Assembly: GCA_963973915.1 (NCBI GenBank)
Contig: CAXBBM010000002.1
Coordinates: forward strand, 124,001 to 188,000
DNA from: Polycyclovorans sp002706265
GTDB taxonomy: Bacteria; Pseudomonadota; Gammaproteobacteria; Nevskiales; Nevskiaceae
Length of the DNA stretch: 64,000 nucleotides
Reading direction: 5' to 3'
Shown: in pieces, positions 25,729-34,371 of the stretch
How the letters are laid out: each line of letters begins with the position of its first letter
Position numbering within the stretch: position 1 is the stretch's first letter
Translations under genes and position numbers: made by a program
Notes under the pieces: model-generated
Databases searched by the model: none
Told to the model about the DNA's origin: nothing
What the model saw: the letters and a program-made list of their open reading frames with translations, nothing else

Positions 25729-26073
25729 ATGAAGCTCTATCACAACCCCCGCTGCTCGAAGTCGCGCCAGGCGCTGGCCCTGTTGGAAGCCCGTGGCCTG
25801 GCACCCGAGGTCATTCGCTATCTGGAGCAACCGCCCGATGCCGCAACCCTGGACGGCATCTGCAAGGCCCTGAATGCCGAGCCGGCGGCCCTGGTCCGGT
25901 TCAAGGACGAGGCCGCCAGACAATTGGGCCTGAAGGCCGACGACGCGCGCCCCCGCGAGGCGTGGCTGGCGCTGCTGGCGGCCAACCCGGCGCTGATCGA
26001 GCGGCCGATTCTGGTGGTCGGCACGCGCGCGGTGGTCGGCCGTCCGCCGGAAGCCGTACTCTCCCTGATCTGA
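25729..26073 (+). CDS. arsC: ArsC family protein (glutaredoxin-type arsenate reductase)
   Basis: Thioredoxin-fold ArsC family protein, about 114 residues. It begins KLYHNPRCSKSRQALALLE, containing the active-site cysteine in the N-x-R-C-S-K-S-R motif of glutaredoxin-dependent arsenate reductases, and ends with RPILVVGTRAVVGRPPE, matching the R-P-I/L and G-R-P-P-E motifs. An ATG at 25708 overlapping the antiporter stop (TGATG) would add seven residues. There are no other ars genes nearby, so a general redox role as in YffB/ArsC-like proteins is possible. Confidence 0.85.
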   Translation: MKLYHNPRCSKSRQALALLEARGLAPEVIRYLEQPPDAATLDGICKALNAEPAALVRFKDEAARQLGLKADDARPREAWLALLAANPALIERPILVVGTRAVVGRPPEAVLSLI

Positions 26074-26098
26074 TGTCTCTGGCCCCCGTGAGTCCCGC

Positions 26099-27622
26099 AT
26101 GACGTCTCTTTTGATTGGCAAAGGTGACACCGCCCAGACCCTGCTGGCCCGCTACGCCAACCGCCACGGCTTGGTGGCGGGCGCGACCGGGACCGGCAAG
26201 ACGGTGACCTTGCAGGTCATGGCCGAAGGCTTTTCGGCGCTGGGCGTGCCGGTGTTCTGCGCTGACGTGAAGGGCGATCTGTCGGGCCTGGCAGCGGCCG
26301 GCGCCGACAACCTCAAGCTGGCCGAACGCGCGGCCAAGGTGGGCGTGAGCGGCTACGCCCCCGCCGCGCAGCCGGTGATGTTCTGGGACGTGTTCGGCGA
26401 GCAGGGGCACCCGATACGCACCACCCTGTCCGAGATGGGGCCGCTGCTGCTGGCGCGCCTGCTGTCGCTGAGTGACGCCCAGTCGGGCGCGCTGGCGGTG
26501 GCCTTCAAGTACGCCGACGATCAGGGTCTGGCCCTGCTCGATCTCAAGGACCTGACGGCCCTGCTGCGGCATGTGGCGGCCCACAGCAAGGTCATCAGCG
26601 CTGAATACGGGCTGGTGAGCACGGCGTCGCTGGCGGCGATCCAGCGGGCGCTGCTGCAGCTTGAGCAAGAAGGCGGCGCCGCCCTGTTCGGTGAGCCCGC
26701 GCTCGAACTGGCCGACTTGATGCGCACCGACCTGTCGGGGCGCGGCATCGTCAACGTGCTGGCGGCCGACAAGCTGTTCATGCGGCCGCGGCTGTACGCG
26801 ACGTTTCTGTTGTTCCTGCTGTCTGAGTTGTTTGAATCGCTGCCCGAAGTGGGCGATCTGGACCAACCGCGACTGGTGTTTTTCTTCGACGAGGCCCACC
26901 TGCTGTTCAAGGACGCCCCGAAGGCGCTGGTCGACAAGGTCGAGCAGGTGGTGCGCCTGATCCGCTCCAAGGGGGTGGGCGTGTACTTCGTCACCCAGAA
27001 TCCGCTGGACCTGCCCGAAACGGTGCTGGGCCAGCTCGGCAACCGCGTGCAGCACGGCCTGCGCGCCTTCACGCCGCGCGACCAGAAGGCCGTGCGCGCG
27101 GCCGCCGAAACCTTCCGCGCCAATCCCGGCGTGGACGTGATCGAGGCCATCACCCAGATGGGCGTCGGCGAGGCGCTGGTGTCGACCTTGCAGGACAAGG
27201 GCATCCCCAGCCCGGTGGAGCGCGCCATGATCGCGCCGCCGCGCAGTCGGATGGGGCCGCTCAGCCCTGAAGAGCGCCGTGCGGTGATTCAGCGCAGCCC
27301 GGTGTTTGGCCGCTACGAGGCGCTGCTGGACCGCGAATCGGCGTACGAAATACTCGCCCGCCGCACCGCCGAGGCCGAGGCCAGGGCCGCCGAAGACGAG
27401 GTGGCGGCGGCGCGTGCCGAAGCGTGGAGCGCGCAGACCCCCGGAGGTGCGGGCGGCGCCACGGCAAGGCCGCCGCGCGCCTCGCGCGCCCGGCCAAGGG
27501 CGCCGCAGTCGATGACCGAAAAGGCCTTGCAGTCGGCGGTGCGCAGCGCCGGCAGCGCCGTCGGGCGAGAAGTCGGCCGGCAGGTGCTGCGCGGGCTGTT
27601 AGGGTCGCTGCTCAAACGATGA
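26099..27622 (+). CDS. HerA-like ATPase of the YjgR/DUF853 family
   Basis: Helicase-HerA-like P-loop ATPase, 507 residues. Walker A is GATGTGKT at about residues 28-35, Walker B is LVFFFDEAHLLF near 260, and FVTQNPLDLP and NRVQHGLRAFTPRD follow as in YjgR. The last ~70 residues are Ala/Arg-rich and probably disordered, ending in a GRQVLRGLLGSLLKR helix typical of this family. The biological role is unknown. Its stop overlaps the rsmG start, so it occupies the position normally held by mnmG in the rsmG–parAB block. Confidence 0.87.
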   Translation: MTSLLIGKGDTAQTLLARYANRHGLVAGATGTGKTVTLQVMAEGFSALGVPVFCADVKGDLSGLAAAGADNLKLAERAAKVGVSGYAPAAQPVMFWDVFGEQGHPIRTTLSEMGPLLLARLLSLSDAQSGALAVAFKYADDQGLALLDLKDLTALLRHVAAHSKVISAEYGLVSTASLAAIQRALLQLEQEGGAALFGEPALELADLMRTDLSGRGIVNVLAADKLFMRPRLYATFLLFLLSELFESLPEVGDLDQPRLVFFFDEAHLLFKDAPKALVDKVEQVVRLIRSKGVGVYFVTQNPLDLPETVLGQLGNRVQHGLRAFTPRDQKAVRAAAETFRANPGVDVIEAITQMGVGEALVSTLQDKGIPSPVERAMIAPPRSRMGPLSPEERRAVIQRSPVFGRYEALLDRESAYEILARRTAEAEARAAEDEVAAARAEAWSAQTPGGAGGATARPPRASRARPRAPQSMTEKALQSAVRSAGSAVGREVGRQVLRGLLGSLLKR

Positions 27623-28275
27623 GCCTCGAACGCGACCGTAGCCACGCGCAAATGATCGACGGCCTTGAACGGCTGTCGCTGTCTCTTCCGGATGAGGCCC
27701 TGCTGCAATTGCGGCAGTACCTCGACGAGCTGGAAAAGTGGAACGCCGCCTACAACCTGACGGCCGTGCGCGACCGCGCCGGCATGGTCACCCGCCATCT
27801 GCTCGACGCCCTGGCCATCGTGCCGCCGTTGCAGCCGCTGCTGGCGCATCCCGGCGCGCGACTGCTGGATGTGGGCAGCGGTGCGGGGTTGCCGGGCCTG
27901 GTGCTGGCCATCGTGGCGCCAACGCTGGAGGTGACCGTGCTCGACAGCAACGGCAAGAAGGCGCGCTTTCTGCGCCACGCGGCACGCACGCTGAAACTCG
28001 CCAACGTGACCGTGGCCGAGGCGCGTGTCGAGGCCTGGATGCCCCCGGCGCCCTACAGCCTGATCACCAGCCGCGCGTTCGCCGCGCTGGGTGAATTCTT
28101 CACCAGCACGGCGGCTTTGTTGGCCCCCGGTGGTCAATGGGTCGCGATGAAGGGCAAACTAGCCGACCGTGAGCTGGCCGACGTGCCCGCGAGCATCCAC
28201 ATCAGGGAGTCCATGCGTGTGCAGGTACCCGGCCTCGACGAGGTGCGGCACCTGATCTTCGCCATCCCCACATGA
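27619..28275 (+). CDS. rsmG: 16S rRNA (guanine527-N7)-methyltransferase
   Basis: RsmG (GidB), 218 residues, methylating G527 of 16S rRNA using SAM. The SAM-binding motif LLDVGSGAGLPGLVLAI is at about residues 77-93, and KWNAAYNLTAVRD and SLITSRAFAALGEF are family signatures. The ATG at 27619 overlaps the preceding stop (ATGA), and its own stop overlaps parA the same way. Loss of RsmG gives low-level streptomycin resistance in other bacteria. Confidence 0.95.
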   Translation: MSLERDRSHAQMIDGLERLSLSLPDEALLQLRQYLDELEKWNAAYNLTAVRDRAGMVTRHLLDALAIVPPLQPLLAHPGARLLDVGSGAGLPGLVLAIVAPTLEVTVLDSNGKKARFLRHAARTLKLANVTVAEARVEAWMPPAPYSLITSRAFAALGEFFTSTAALLAPGGQWVAMKGKLADRELADVPASIHIRESMRVQVPGLDEVRHLIFAIPT

Positions 28276-29069
28276 GCTACGTGATTGCTGTTGCCAACCA
28301 GAAAGGCGGGGTGGGAAAGACCACCACGGCGATCAACCTTGCCGCCTCGCTGGCGGCCACCAAGCGCCGCGTGTTGCTGGTGGATCTGGATGCCCAGGGC
28401 AACGCCACCATGGGCGTGGGGGTCGACAAGAACACGCTGCAGCGCAGCGCCCGCGACGTGCTGCTGGAACTGGCGGCAATACGCGACGTGATTCTGCAGG
28501 TGCAACGCTCGACGCTGTCGGTGCTGCCGGCCAATGCCGACATGACCGAGGCCGAGATCAAACTGCGTGACGTGCCCGCCGGCGACTTTGCCCTCAAGTC
28601 CGCCCTGGCCGATGTGGCCGACGACTACGACTACGTGCTGCTCGACTGTCCGCCGGCCCTGTCCAAGCTCACCGTCAACGCCCTGGTCGCCGCCGACGGC
28701 GTGCTGATCCCCATGCAGTGCGAGTACTACGCGCTGGAGGGCCTGAGCGCGCTGATGGACACGGTCGGCAAGATCAAGCGCGTGATCAATCCCAATCTTG
28801 AAATCGAAGGTCTGTTGCGGACCATGTTCGACCCGCGCAACAACCTGTCGAACGATGTGTCGGCGCAGCTTGAAAGCCACTTCGGCGACAAGGTGTATCG
28901 CACCATCGTGCCGCGCAACGTGCGCCTTGCCGAAGCGCCCAGCCACGGCCTGCCGGTGATGCTTTACGACGCCCAGTCCACGGGCGCGCGGGCCTACCTT
29001 GCCCTGGCGGGCGAAGTCTTGCGGCGGCACGATCCGCGCGCGTCACGTAACCGTAAGGATGCAGCATGA
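28272..29069 (+). CDS. parA: Chromosome partitioning ATPase ParA/Soj
   Basis: ParA, 265 residues, a Walker-type ATPase that moves ParB–parS complexes and helps segregate replication origins. The deviant Walker A motif KGGVGKTT lies at about residues 11-18, with VLLVDLDAQGNAT and the Walker B VLLDCPP following. The chromosomal Soj-type length and location after rsmG are standard. It overlaps rsmG and parB by 4 bases each. Confidence 0.95.
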   Translation: MSYVIAVANQKGGVGKTTTAINLAASLAATKRRVLLVDLDAQGNATMGVGVDKNTLQRSARDVLLELAAIRDVILQVQRSTLSVLPANADMTEAEIKLRDVPAGDFALKSALADVADDYDYVLLDCPPALSKLTVNALVAADGVLIPMQCEYYALEGLSALMDTVGKIKRVINPNLEIEGLLRTMFDPRNNLSNDVSAQLESHFGDKVYRTIVPRNVRLAEAPSHGLPVMLYDAQSTGARAYLALAGEVLRRHDPRASRNRKDAA

Positions 29070-29920
29070 GTCAGAAGAAGCGTGGCCTCGGACGCGGCCT
29101 GGGGTCGTTGTTGTCCGACGTGTCGGCACTGGGTTCGGCCAGCGAAACCGACATGGGTCTGGTCGACCTGGCCATCGGGCTGTTGCAGGCCGGGGCCCAT
29201 CAGCCACGCAAGCATTTTGATGAAACCGGTCTGGCGGAACTGGCCGAGTCAATCCGCGCGCGGGGCATCGTTCAGCCGCTGATCGTCCGTCCGGTGTCGG
29301 CCGGTCGCTATGAAATCGTCGCCGGCGAGCGCCGTTACCGTGCGGCGCAGATCGTCGGGCTCAAAGTGGTTCCGGTGATCGTCCGCGAGATGGACGAGCG
29401 CGAGGCCATGGCGGTCGCGCTGGTCGAGAACATCCAGCGGGCCGACCTGAACCCCCTCGAAGAGTCGGCCGCGTTGCGCAAACTGATCGATGAGTGTGGG
29501 CTGACCCACGAGCAGTGCGCCCAGGCGGTAGGGCGCTCGCGCACCCAGGTCAGCAATCTGTTGCGCCTGGCCGAACTGGACCCGATGGTGCAGAACGCAG
29601 TGCGTGAAGGCCGGCTGAGTCTGGGGCATGCCAAGGTGCTGCTGGGTGCGCCCGTTGAGCGGCAGACCGAATTGGCCCACCACGCCATGCACCGGGAACT
29701 CACGGTTCGCCAGACCGAGGCGTTGTTGCGTGAAACCGCGCGCCCCAAGCCCGCAACGCGCAGCGAAAGTCGTGCCGAACCCGAGCTTGAGCAGCGCCTG
29801 AGCAGCGCCGTGGGCCTGCCGGTGCGCATCCAGCCGGGGGCCAAAGGGCAGGGCAAGGTGCTGATCAGCTACCAGGACCCGGCCGAACTGAGACGTCTGC
29901 TGGGTCTGTTCGAAAGTTGA
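29066..29920 (+). CDS. parB: Chromosome partitioning protein ParB/Spo0J
   Basis: ParB, 284 residues, CTP-dependent DNA clamp that loads at parS. The N-terminal domain has ARGIVQPLIVRP and the GERRYRAA CTPase motif, followed by ENIQRADLNPLEE and a helix-turn-helix (AQAVGRSRTQVSNLLRL). The C-terminal dimerisation part includes KVLISYQDPAELRRLL. I looked for the palindromic parS consensus near the gene and did not see one. Its 3' region carries a weak terminator-like hairpin. Confidence 0.95.
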   Translation: MSQKKRGLGRGLGSLLSDVSALGSASETDMGLVDLAIGLLQAGAHQPRKHFDETGLAELAESIRARGIVQPLIVRPVSAGRYEIVAGERRYRAAQIVGLKVVPVIVREMDEREAMAVALVENIQRADLNPLEESAALRKLIDECGLTHEQCAQAVGRSRTQVSNLLRLAELDPMVQNAVREGRLSLGHAKVLLGAPVERQTELAHHAMHRELTVRQTEALLRETARPKPATRSESRAEPELEQRLSSAVGLPVRIQPGAKGQGKVLISYQDPAELRRLLGLFES

Positions 29921-29963
29921 GTTGCGCCGCTGCGCTGTCGGTCCCCGTCATCGTTGCGGGAAC

Positions 29964-29984
29964 GCCCGTCGCGCGGGGCTTTTC
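29964..29984 (+). terminator. Weak terminator-like hairpin after parB
   Basis: GCCC pairs with GGGC around a GC-rich loop with a bulge, followed by TTTT. The stem is short, so it is a tentative terminator separating the parAB transcript from the atp operon promoter just downstream. Confidence 0.35.
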
Positions 29985-30006
29985 CCCCTTGGGCCAAAAA
30001 TTATCG

Positions 30007-30035
30007 TTGCGAATCAGTGACCGTGCCGCTACAAT
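30007..30035 (+). promoter_or_regulatory. Sigma-70 promoter of the atp operon
   Basis: TTGCGA at 30007-30012 and TACAAT at 30030-30035 are separated by exactly 17 bases, close to the sigma-70 consensus. It lies 39 bases upstream of the atpI start, in the gap after parB, and should drive atpIBEFHAGDC. Confidence 0.72.
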
Positions 30036-30074
30036 CCGCCGCGTTTGCTGCAGTGCACATCATGAGAGAAGCCC

Positions 30075-30419
30075 ATGAAAGTGGTTCTTCGATTGGCTGC
30101 ACTGCAGGCTGCCAGCGCAATCATCCTGGGTTTGGGGTGGTGGTTCGCTAAAGATCAAATGCATGGTTTGGCCGCCCTGGTGGGTGGCGCCATCGCTGCA
30201 ACATTGACGCTCTACGCAGGGGTGCAGACTTTTTCTCGTCCCGCGACCGATCCTCAGACGATCGCGCGTCAATTTGTGCGGGCGCAGCAAAAAAAATGGC
30301 TGTTGGCCGTCGTGCTTTTTGCACTGGCCTTGAAGGGACTGGCGGCATACGCATTGCCACTGATCCTCGCATTCGCGATTGGGGTCAGCTTTTACAAGCT
30401 GGCGCTGCTTTGGAACTGA
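30075..30419 (+). CDS. atpI: ATP synthase subunit I
   Basis: AtpI, 114 residues, an accessory membrane protein with four hydrophobic helices that assists c-ring assembly and Mg2+ handling in other bacteria. GLAALVGGAIAATLTLYAG and the QFVRAQQKKWLLAVVLFALAL segment are typical. The start ATG follows AGAGAAG. First gene of the ATP synthase operon; atpB starts 16 bases after its stop. Confidence 0.87.
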   Translation: MKVVLRLAALQAASAIILGLGWWFAKDQMHGLAALVGGAIAATLTLYAGVQTFSRPATDPQTIARQFVRAQQKKWLLAVVLFALALKGLAAYALPLILAFAIGVSFYKLALLWN

Positions 30420-30435
30420 CTTGTGAGTTCATGTT

Positions 30436-31260
30436 ATGGCAGGAGATAACACCGCTGCAGGGTATGTCACGCACCACCTTGAGCACCTCAAGGCGGGCAG
30501 CGAGAACGGTTTCATCCGTTTTGACACCTGGCACCTCGACACGCTGTTCTTCTCGACTGTGTTGGGGCTGTTGATGCTCACCGTGTTCCGCATTGTCGCA
30601 GTGCGTGCCACCAGCGGCGTGCCCGGCAAGCTGCAGTCGTTCGTCGAGGTGCTGGTTGGTTTCGTTGATGACTCGGTCAAGGGCAGCTTCCACGGCAATC
30701 GAGGGTTCGTCGCGCCGATGGCGCTCACCATCTTCGCCTGGGTGTTCCTGTGGAACGTCATGGACCTGATTCCGGTTGACCTGTTCCCGATTCTGGGTCA
30801 GCTCATCGGGCTGGAATACATGCGTGTCGTGCCCTCGGCCGACATGAGCGCCACCTTTGCCCTGTCGATTTCGGTGTTCATCCTGATTCTGATCTACAGC
30901 ATCAAGGGCAAGGGCGTCGGTGGTTTTGCCAAGGAATATCTGACCCATCCGTTTGGCAAGAATCCGCTGCTGATTCCCGCCAACCTGATCATCAACACGG
31001 TTGAACTGCTCGCCAAGCCGCTGTCACTGGCCCTGCGACTGTTCGGCAACCTGTATGCCGGTGAGTTGATCTTCATTCTGATCGCGCTGCTCGGCATGAC
31101 CTGGACGGGTTTCAACGTCATGAGCCTGGGCCTGTTCTTCGGGCAGCTCGTGGCAGGGTTTGGCTGGGCGGTCTTCCATATTCTGGTGGTCACGCTTCAG
31201 GCATTCATTTTCATGACGTTGACCATCGTGTACCTCGGCATGGCACACGAGCATCACTAA
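30436..31260 (+). CDS. atpB: ATP synthase subunit a
   Basis: Fo subunit a, 274 residues, providing the proton half-channels against the c-ring. The essential arginine is in LALRLFGNLYAGELI, and helices HTLDTLFFSTVLGLL and HILVVTLQAFIFMTLTIVYL are in the right order. The MDLIPVDLFP segment between helices is typical of proteobacterial AtpB. Length matches E. coli AtpB. Confidence 0.96.
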   Translation: MAGDNTAAGYVTHHLEHLKAGSENGFIRFDTWHLDTLFFSTVLGLLMLTVFRIVAVRATSGVPGKLQSFVEVLVGFVDDSVKGSFHGNRGFVAPMALTIFAWVFLWNVMDLIPVDLFPILGQLIGLEYMRVVPSADMSATFALSISVFILILIYSIKGKGVGGFAKEYLTHPFGKNPLLIPANLIINTVELLAKPLSLALRLFGNLYAGELIFILIALLGMTWTGFNVMSLGLFFGQLVAGFGWAVFHILVVTLQAFIFMTLTIVYLGMAHEHH

Positions 31261-31318
31261 GCAGGCCCGCAGTTTTTTCACCCACTCACTTCTTCTTTAG
31301 TACACACGGAGCACTTCG

Positions 31319-31585
31319 ATGGAACTCATTGCCCAGATTCAGGCCAACACGGCGCTTACGGTTGGTCTCATCTTCGGTCTGGCAGCGCTTGGCACGGCCA
31401 TCGGTTTCGGCCTGTTGGGCGGCAAGCTGCTGGAAGGCGTTGCGCGCCAGCCGGAACTCGCCAACAACCTGCAGACCAAGATGTTCATCGTGGCCGGCCT
31501 GTTGGACGCCGTCGCGATTATCGGCGTGGCCATGGGCCTGCTGATGATGTTCGCCAACCCGTTCCTCGCCGCCGTTCAGGGCTAA
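31319..31585 (+). CDS. atpE: ATP synthase subunit c
   Basis: Fo subunit c, 88 residues, a two-helix hairpin forming the rotor ring. The proton-carrying carboxylate is Asp63 in GLLDAVAII of helix 2; the polar loop is ARQPELA. The residues around it are those of a proton-type ring with no sodium-binding glutamine/serine set that I can see. A clear GGAG site precedes the ATG. Confidence 0.95.
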   Translation: MELIAQIQANTALTVGLIFGLAALGTAIGFGLLGGKLLEGVARQPELANNLQTKMFIVAGLLDAVAIIGVAMGLLMMFANPFLAAVQG

Positions 31586-31638
31586 GAGGGGTTCGCCCCA
31601 CCTTGCGCACGGCATTTCTGGTTTAAGCGGAGTTTTCG

Positions 31639-32112
31639 ATGGGTATCAGCATTCCGTCCGTCCTCGGACAAATGATCGTCTTCCTGCTCTTCGTGATGTT
31701 CACGATGAAGTACGTCTGGCCGCCGATCATGAAAGCGATGGAAGAGCGCGAAGCCAAGATCCGCGATGGTCTGGCGGCCGCTGAAAAGGGCAAGGCAGCC
31801 CTTGCCGAAGCGTCTTCGAAGTCCGATGAAGAACTGAAGGCCGCGCGGACCCAGGCGCAGGACATCATCGCCGCCGCCAACAAGCAGGCGACGCAGTTGG
31901 TCGAGAAGGCCAAGGGCGACGCAACCGCCGAGCAGCAGCGGATCATCGCCAGCGGTCACGCCGAAGTGGAGCAGATGGCCGCTCAGGCGCGCGATGCCTT
32001 GCGCAAACAGGTTGCCGACCTCGCGGTTTCGGGCGCCGAGCAGATCCTCAAGCGCGAAGTCGATGCCAAGGCGCATGCCGAGATTCTCGATCGCCTCGCC
32101 GCGCGCATTTAA
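31639..32112 (+). CDS. atpF: ATP synthase subunit b
   Basis: Fo subunit b, 157 residues, forming the peripheral stalk dimer. One N-terminal membrane helix (VLGQMIVFLLFVMFTMKYVWPP) is followed by a long charged, alanine-rich coiled coil reaching the delta-binding C-terminus. KYVWPPI is the usual helix end. Length is standard for single-b gammaproteobacterial operons. Confidence 0.95.
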   Translation: MGISIPSVLGQMIVFLLFVMFTMKYVWPPIMKAMEEREAKIRDGLAAAEKGKAALAEASSKSDEELKAARTQAQDIIAAANKQATQLVEKAKGDATAEQQRIIASGHAEVEQMAAQARDALRKQVADLAVSGAEQILKREVDAKAHAEILDRLAARI

Positions 32113-32124
32113 GGACCGGTCCCG

Positions 32125-32661
32125 ATGAGCTCACTGAGTCAAATCGCCCGACCGTACGCCAAGGCCGTGTTCCAACTGGCCCGGGAGCAGTCGACCGTGT
32201 CGGCTTGGTCCGACGGCCTGACGCAGTTGGCCGAGCTGGTGGCCGATCCATCGATCGCATCGCTGCTGGGGCATCCGCGGGTCGAACCGGCGGTGCTGGT
32301 CGACGCGCTGGCCCCCGCACTCGGCGACGCGCTGGGGGAACAGGGTCGTAATTTTCTGGCCGTGTTGGCCGAGCAGGGCCGGCTGCCTGCGCTGCCGGAC
32401 ATCAAGCATCAGTTTGACGCCCTGCGTGCAGACGCGGAACGCACGGTGGCGGTGACCGTTACCACCGCCGAGTCGGTGGACGCCGACCGGCAGGGCTCGT
32501 TCGCCTCGGTGATCGCCGAGCGGCTGGGCCGCGAGGTCAAGATCGACTGGGCCACGGATGACGCCCTGATCGGCGGCGCCATCATCCGCGCCGAAGATCT
32601 GGTGATCGACGGCTCGATCCGCGGCGAGCTTGAGCGGTTGCAGAAACAGATTGGGCAGTGA
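32125..32661 (+). CDS. atpH: ATP synthase subunit delta
   Basis: F1 delta (OSCP) subunit, 178 residues, linking the alpha/beta hexamer to the b dimer. The N-terminal ARPYAKAVFQLA is the family signature and the C-terminal DDALIGGAIIRAEDLVIDGSIRGELERL is also conserved. It starts 12 bases after atpF. Confidence 0.95.
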   Translation: MSSLSQIARPYAKAVFQLAREQSTVSAWSDGLTQLAELVADPSIASLLGHPRVEPAVLVDALAPALGDALGEQGRNFLAVLAEQGRLPALPDIKHQFDALRADAERTVAVTVTTAESVDADRQGSFASVIAERLGREVKIDWATDDALIGGAIIRAEDLVIDGSIRGELERLQKQIGQ

Positions 32662-32734
32662 GCGAGTCACAAGCGACTTCTAGGTCGAGTCGGTCACAAG
32701 ACCGGTTAACGACGCCAACGATATAGAGACGAAC

Positions 32735-34276
32735 ATGCAGCTGAATCCTTCAGAAATCAGCGACCTCATCAAGAGCCGCATTCAGAACTTTGAATCGGCC
32801 TCCGAGGCGCGCAACACCGGCACCGTGGTCTCCTTGCAGGACGGCATCGTCCGCATCCACGGTCTTTCAGATGCCCTGCAGGGTGAAATGCTGGAGTTTC
32901 CCGGCAACACCTTCGGCCTCGCCCTGAACCTTGAGCGTGACTCGGTCGGTGCGGTGGTGCTCGGTGACTACAAGCATCTGAAGGAAGGCGACACGGTCAA
33001 GACCACCGGCCGCATTCTGGAAGTGCCGGTGGGCCCCGAACTGCTGGGCCGCGTGGTCAACGCCCTGGGCCAGCCGATCGACGGCAAGGGTGACCTGGGC
33101 GCTTCGGCCACCAGCCCGATCGAAAAAGTGGCGCCTGGCGTGATCTGGCGTCAGTCGGTCGACCAGCCCGTGCAGACCGGCTACAAGGCGGTCGACGCGA
33201 TGGTGCCGGTCGGTCGCGGTCAGCGCGAGTTGATCATCGGCGACCGCCAGACCGGCAAGACCGCGATGGCCATCGACACCATCATCAATCAAAAGCACTC
33301 CGGCATTAAGTGCGTCTACGTCGCCATCGGCCAGAAGAACAGCTCGATCGCCGGCGTGGTGCGCAAGCTCGAAGAGCATGGCGCCATGGCCTACACCACC
33401 GTGGTGGCCGCCAGCGCCTCGGAAGCCCCGGCGCTGCAGTTCATCGCACCGTACTCCGGTTGCTCGATGGGTGAGTACTTCCGCGACAACGGTGAAGACG
33501 CGCTGATCATTTACGACGATCTGTCGAAGCAGGCCGTCGCCTATCGTCAGGTGTCGCTGCTGTTGCGGCGTCCGCCGGGTCGCGAAGCCTACCCCGGCGA
33601 CGTGTTCTATCTCCACAGTCGTCTGCTGGAACGTGCCGCTCGCGTCAATGCCGACTACGTCGAGCAGTTCACCGGGGGCAAGGTGAAGGGCAAGACCGGT
33701 TCACTGACGGCGCTGCCGATCATCGAAACCCAGGCGGGCGACGTCTCTGCCTTCGTGCCGACCAACGTGATCTCGATCACCGACGGTCAGATCTTCCTCG
33801 AAACCGACCTGTTCAACGCCGGTATTCGCCCCGCCATGAACGCCGGCATCTCGGTGTCACGCGTGGGCGGTGCAGCGCAGACCAAGATCGTCAAGAAGCT
33901 GGGCGGTGGTGTGCGTCTGGCGCTGGCCCAGTATCGTGAACTGGCGGCCTTCGCCCAGTTTGCCTCCGACCTCGACGAGGCCACCCGCAAGCAGCTGGAG
34001 CGCGGGCAGCGCGTCACCGAGTTGATGAAGCAGAAGCAGTACGCGCCGCTGACCGTTGCACTGATGGGCGCGTCGCTCTACGCGGTGGAGAAGGGTTATC
34101 TCGACAAGGTGCCGGTCGAGAAGATTCAGCCGTGGGAAGAGGGCCTGCATCAGTTCCTGAGCAACAGCCACCAGGCGCTCATGGACAAGATCAACGTCAA
34201 GGGCGACTGGAACGAAGAGATCGAAGCGGGCCTGAAGGCGGCGATGGAAGCCTACGTCAAGCAGTCGGCCATCTGA
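32735..34276 (+). CDS. atpA: ATP synthase subunit alpha
   Basis: F1 alpha, 513 residues, non-catalytic nucleotide-binding subunit. The P-loop GDRQTGKTA lies at about residues 169-177; the N-terminal MQLNPSEISDLIKSRI and the ISVSRVGGAAQTK region are typical. Spacing to atpH is 73 bases, longer than elsewhere in the operon. Length is identical to E. coli AtpA. Confidence 0.97.
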   Translation: MQLNPSEISDLIKSRIQNFESASEARNTGTVVSLQDGIVRIHGLSDALQGEMLEFPGNTFGLALNLERDSVGAVVLGDYKHLKEGDTVKTTGRILEVPVGPELLGRVVNALGQPIDGKGDLGASATSPIEKVAPGVIWRQSVDQPVQTGYKAVDAMVPVGRGQRELIIGDRQTGKTAMAIDTIINQKHSGIKCVYVAIGQKNSSIAGVVRKLEEHGAMAYTTVVAASASEAPALQFIAPYSGCSMGEYFRDNGEDALIIYDDLSKQAVAYRQVSLLLRRPPGREAYPGDVFYLHSRLLERAARVNADYVEQFTGGKVKGKTGSLTALPIIETQAGDVSAFVPTNVISITDGQIFLETDLFNAGIRPAMNAGISVSRVGGAAQTKIVKKLGGGVRLALAQYRELAAFAQFASDLDEATRKQLERGQRVTELMKQKQYAPLTVALMGASLYAVEKGYLDKVPVEKIQPWEEGLHQFLSNSHQALMDKINVKGDWNEEIEAGLKAAMEAYVKQSAI

Positions 34277-34371
34277 CCTCTCTAGTGCGGAGTGCGAGGC
34301 GGCAGCAGGGTTTTCAAGCACCCTGAGTCTCACGCTCCACCGCTCACGAATCATCAATCACGGACCAACGA

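Noticed and set aside
28272..30074. parS site near parAB
   Set aside because: I looked for the palindromic TGTTYCACGTGRAACA-type consensus and saw none in this interval.
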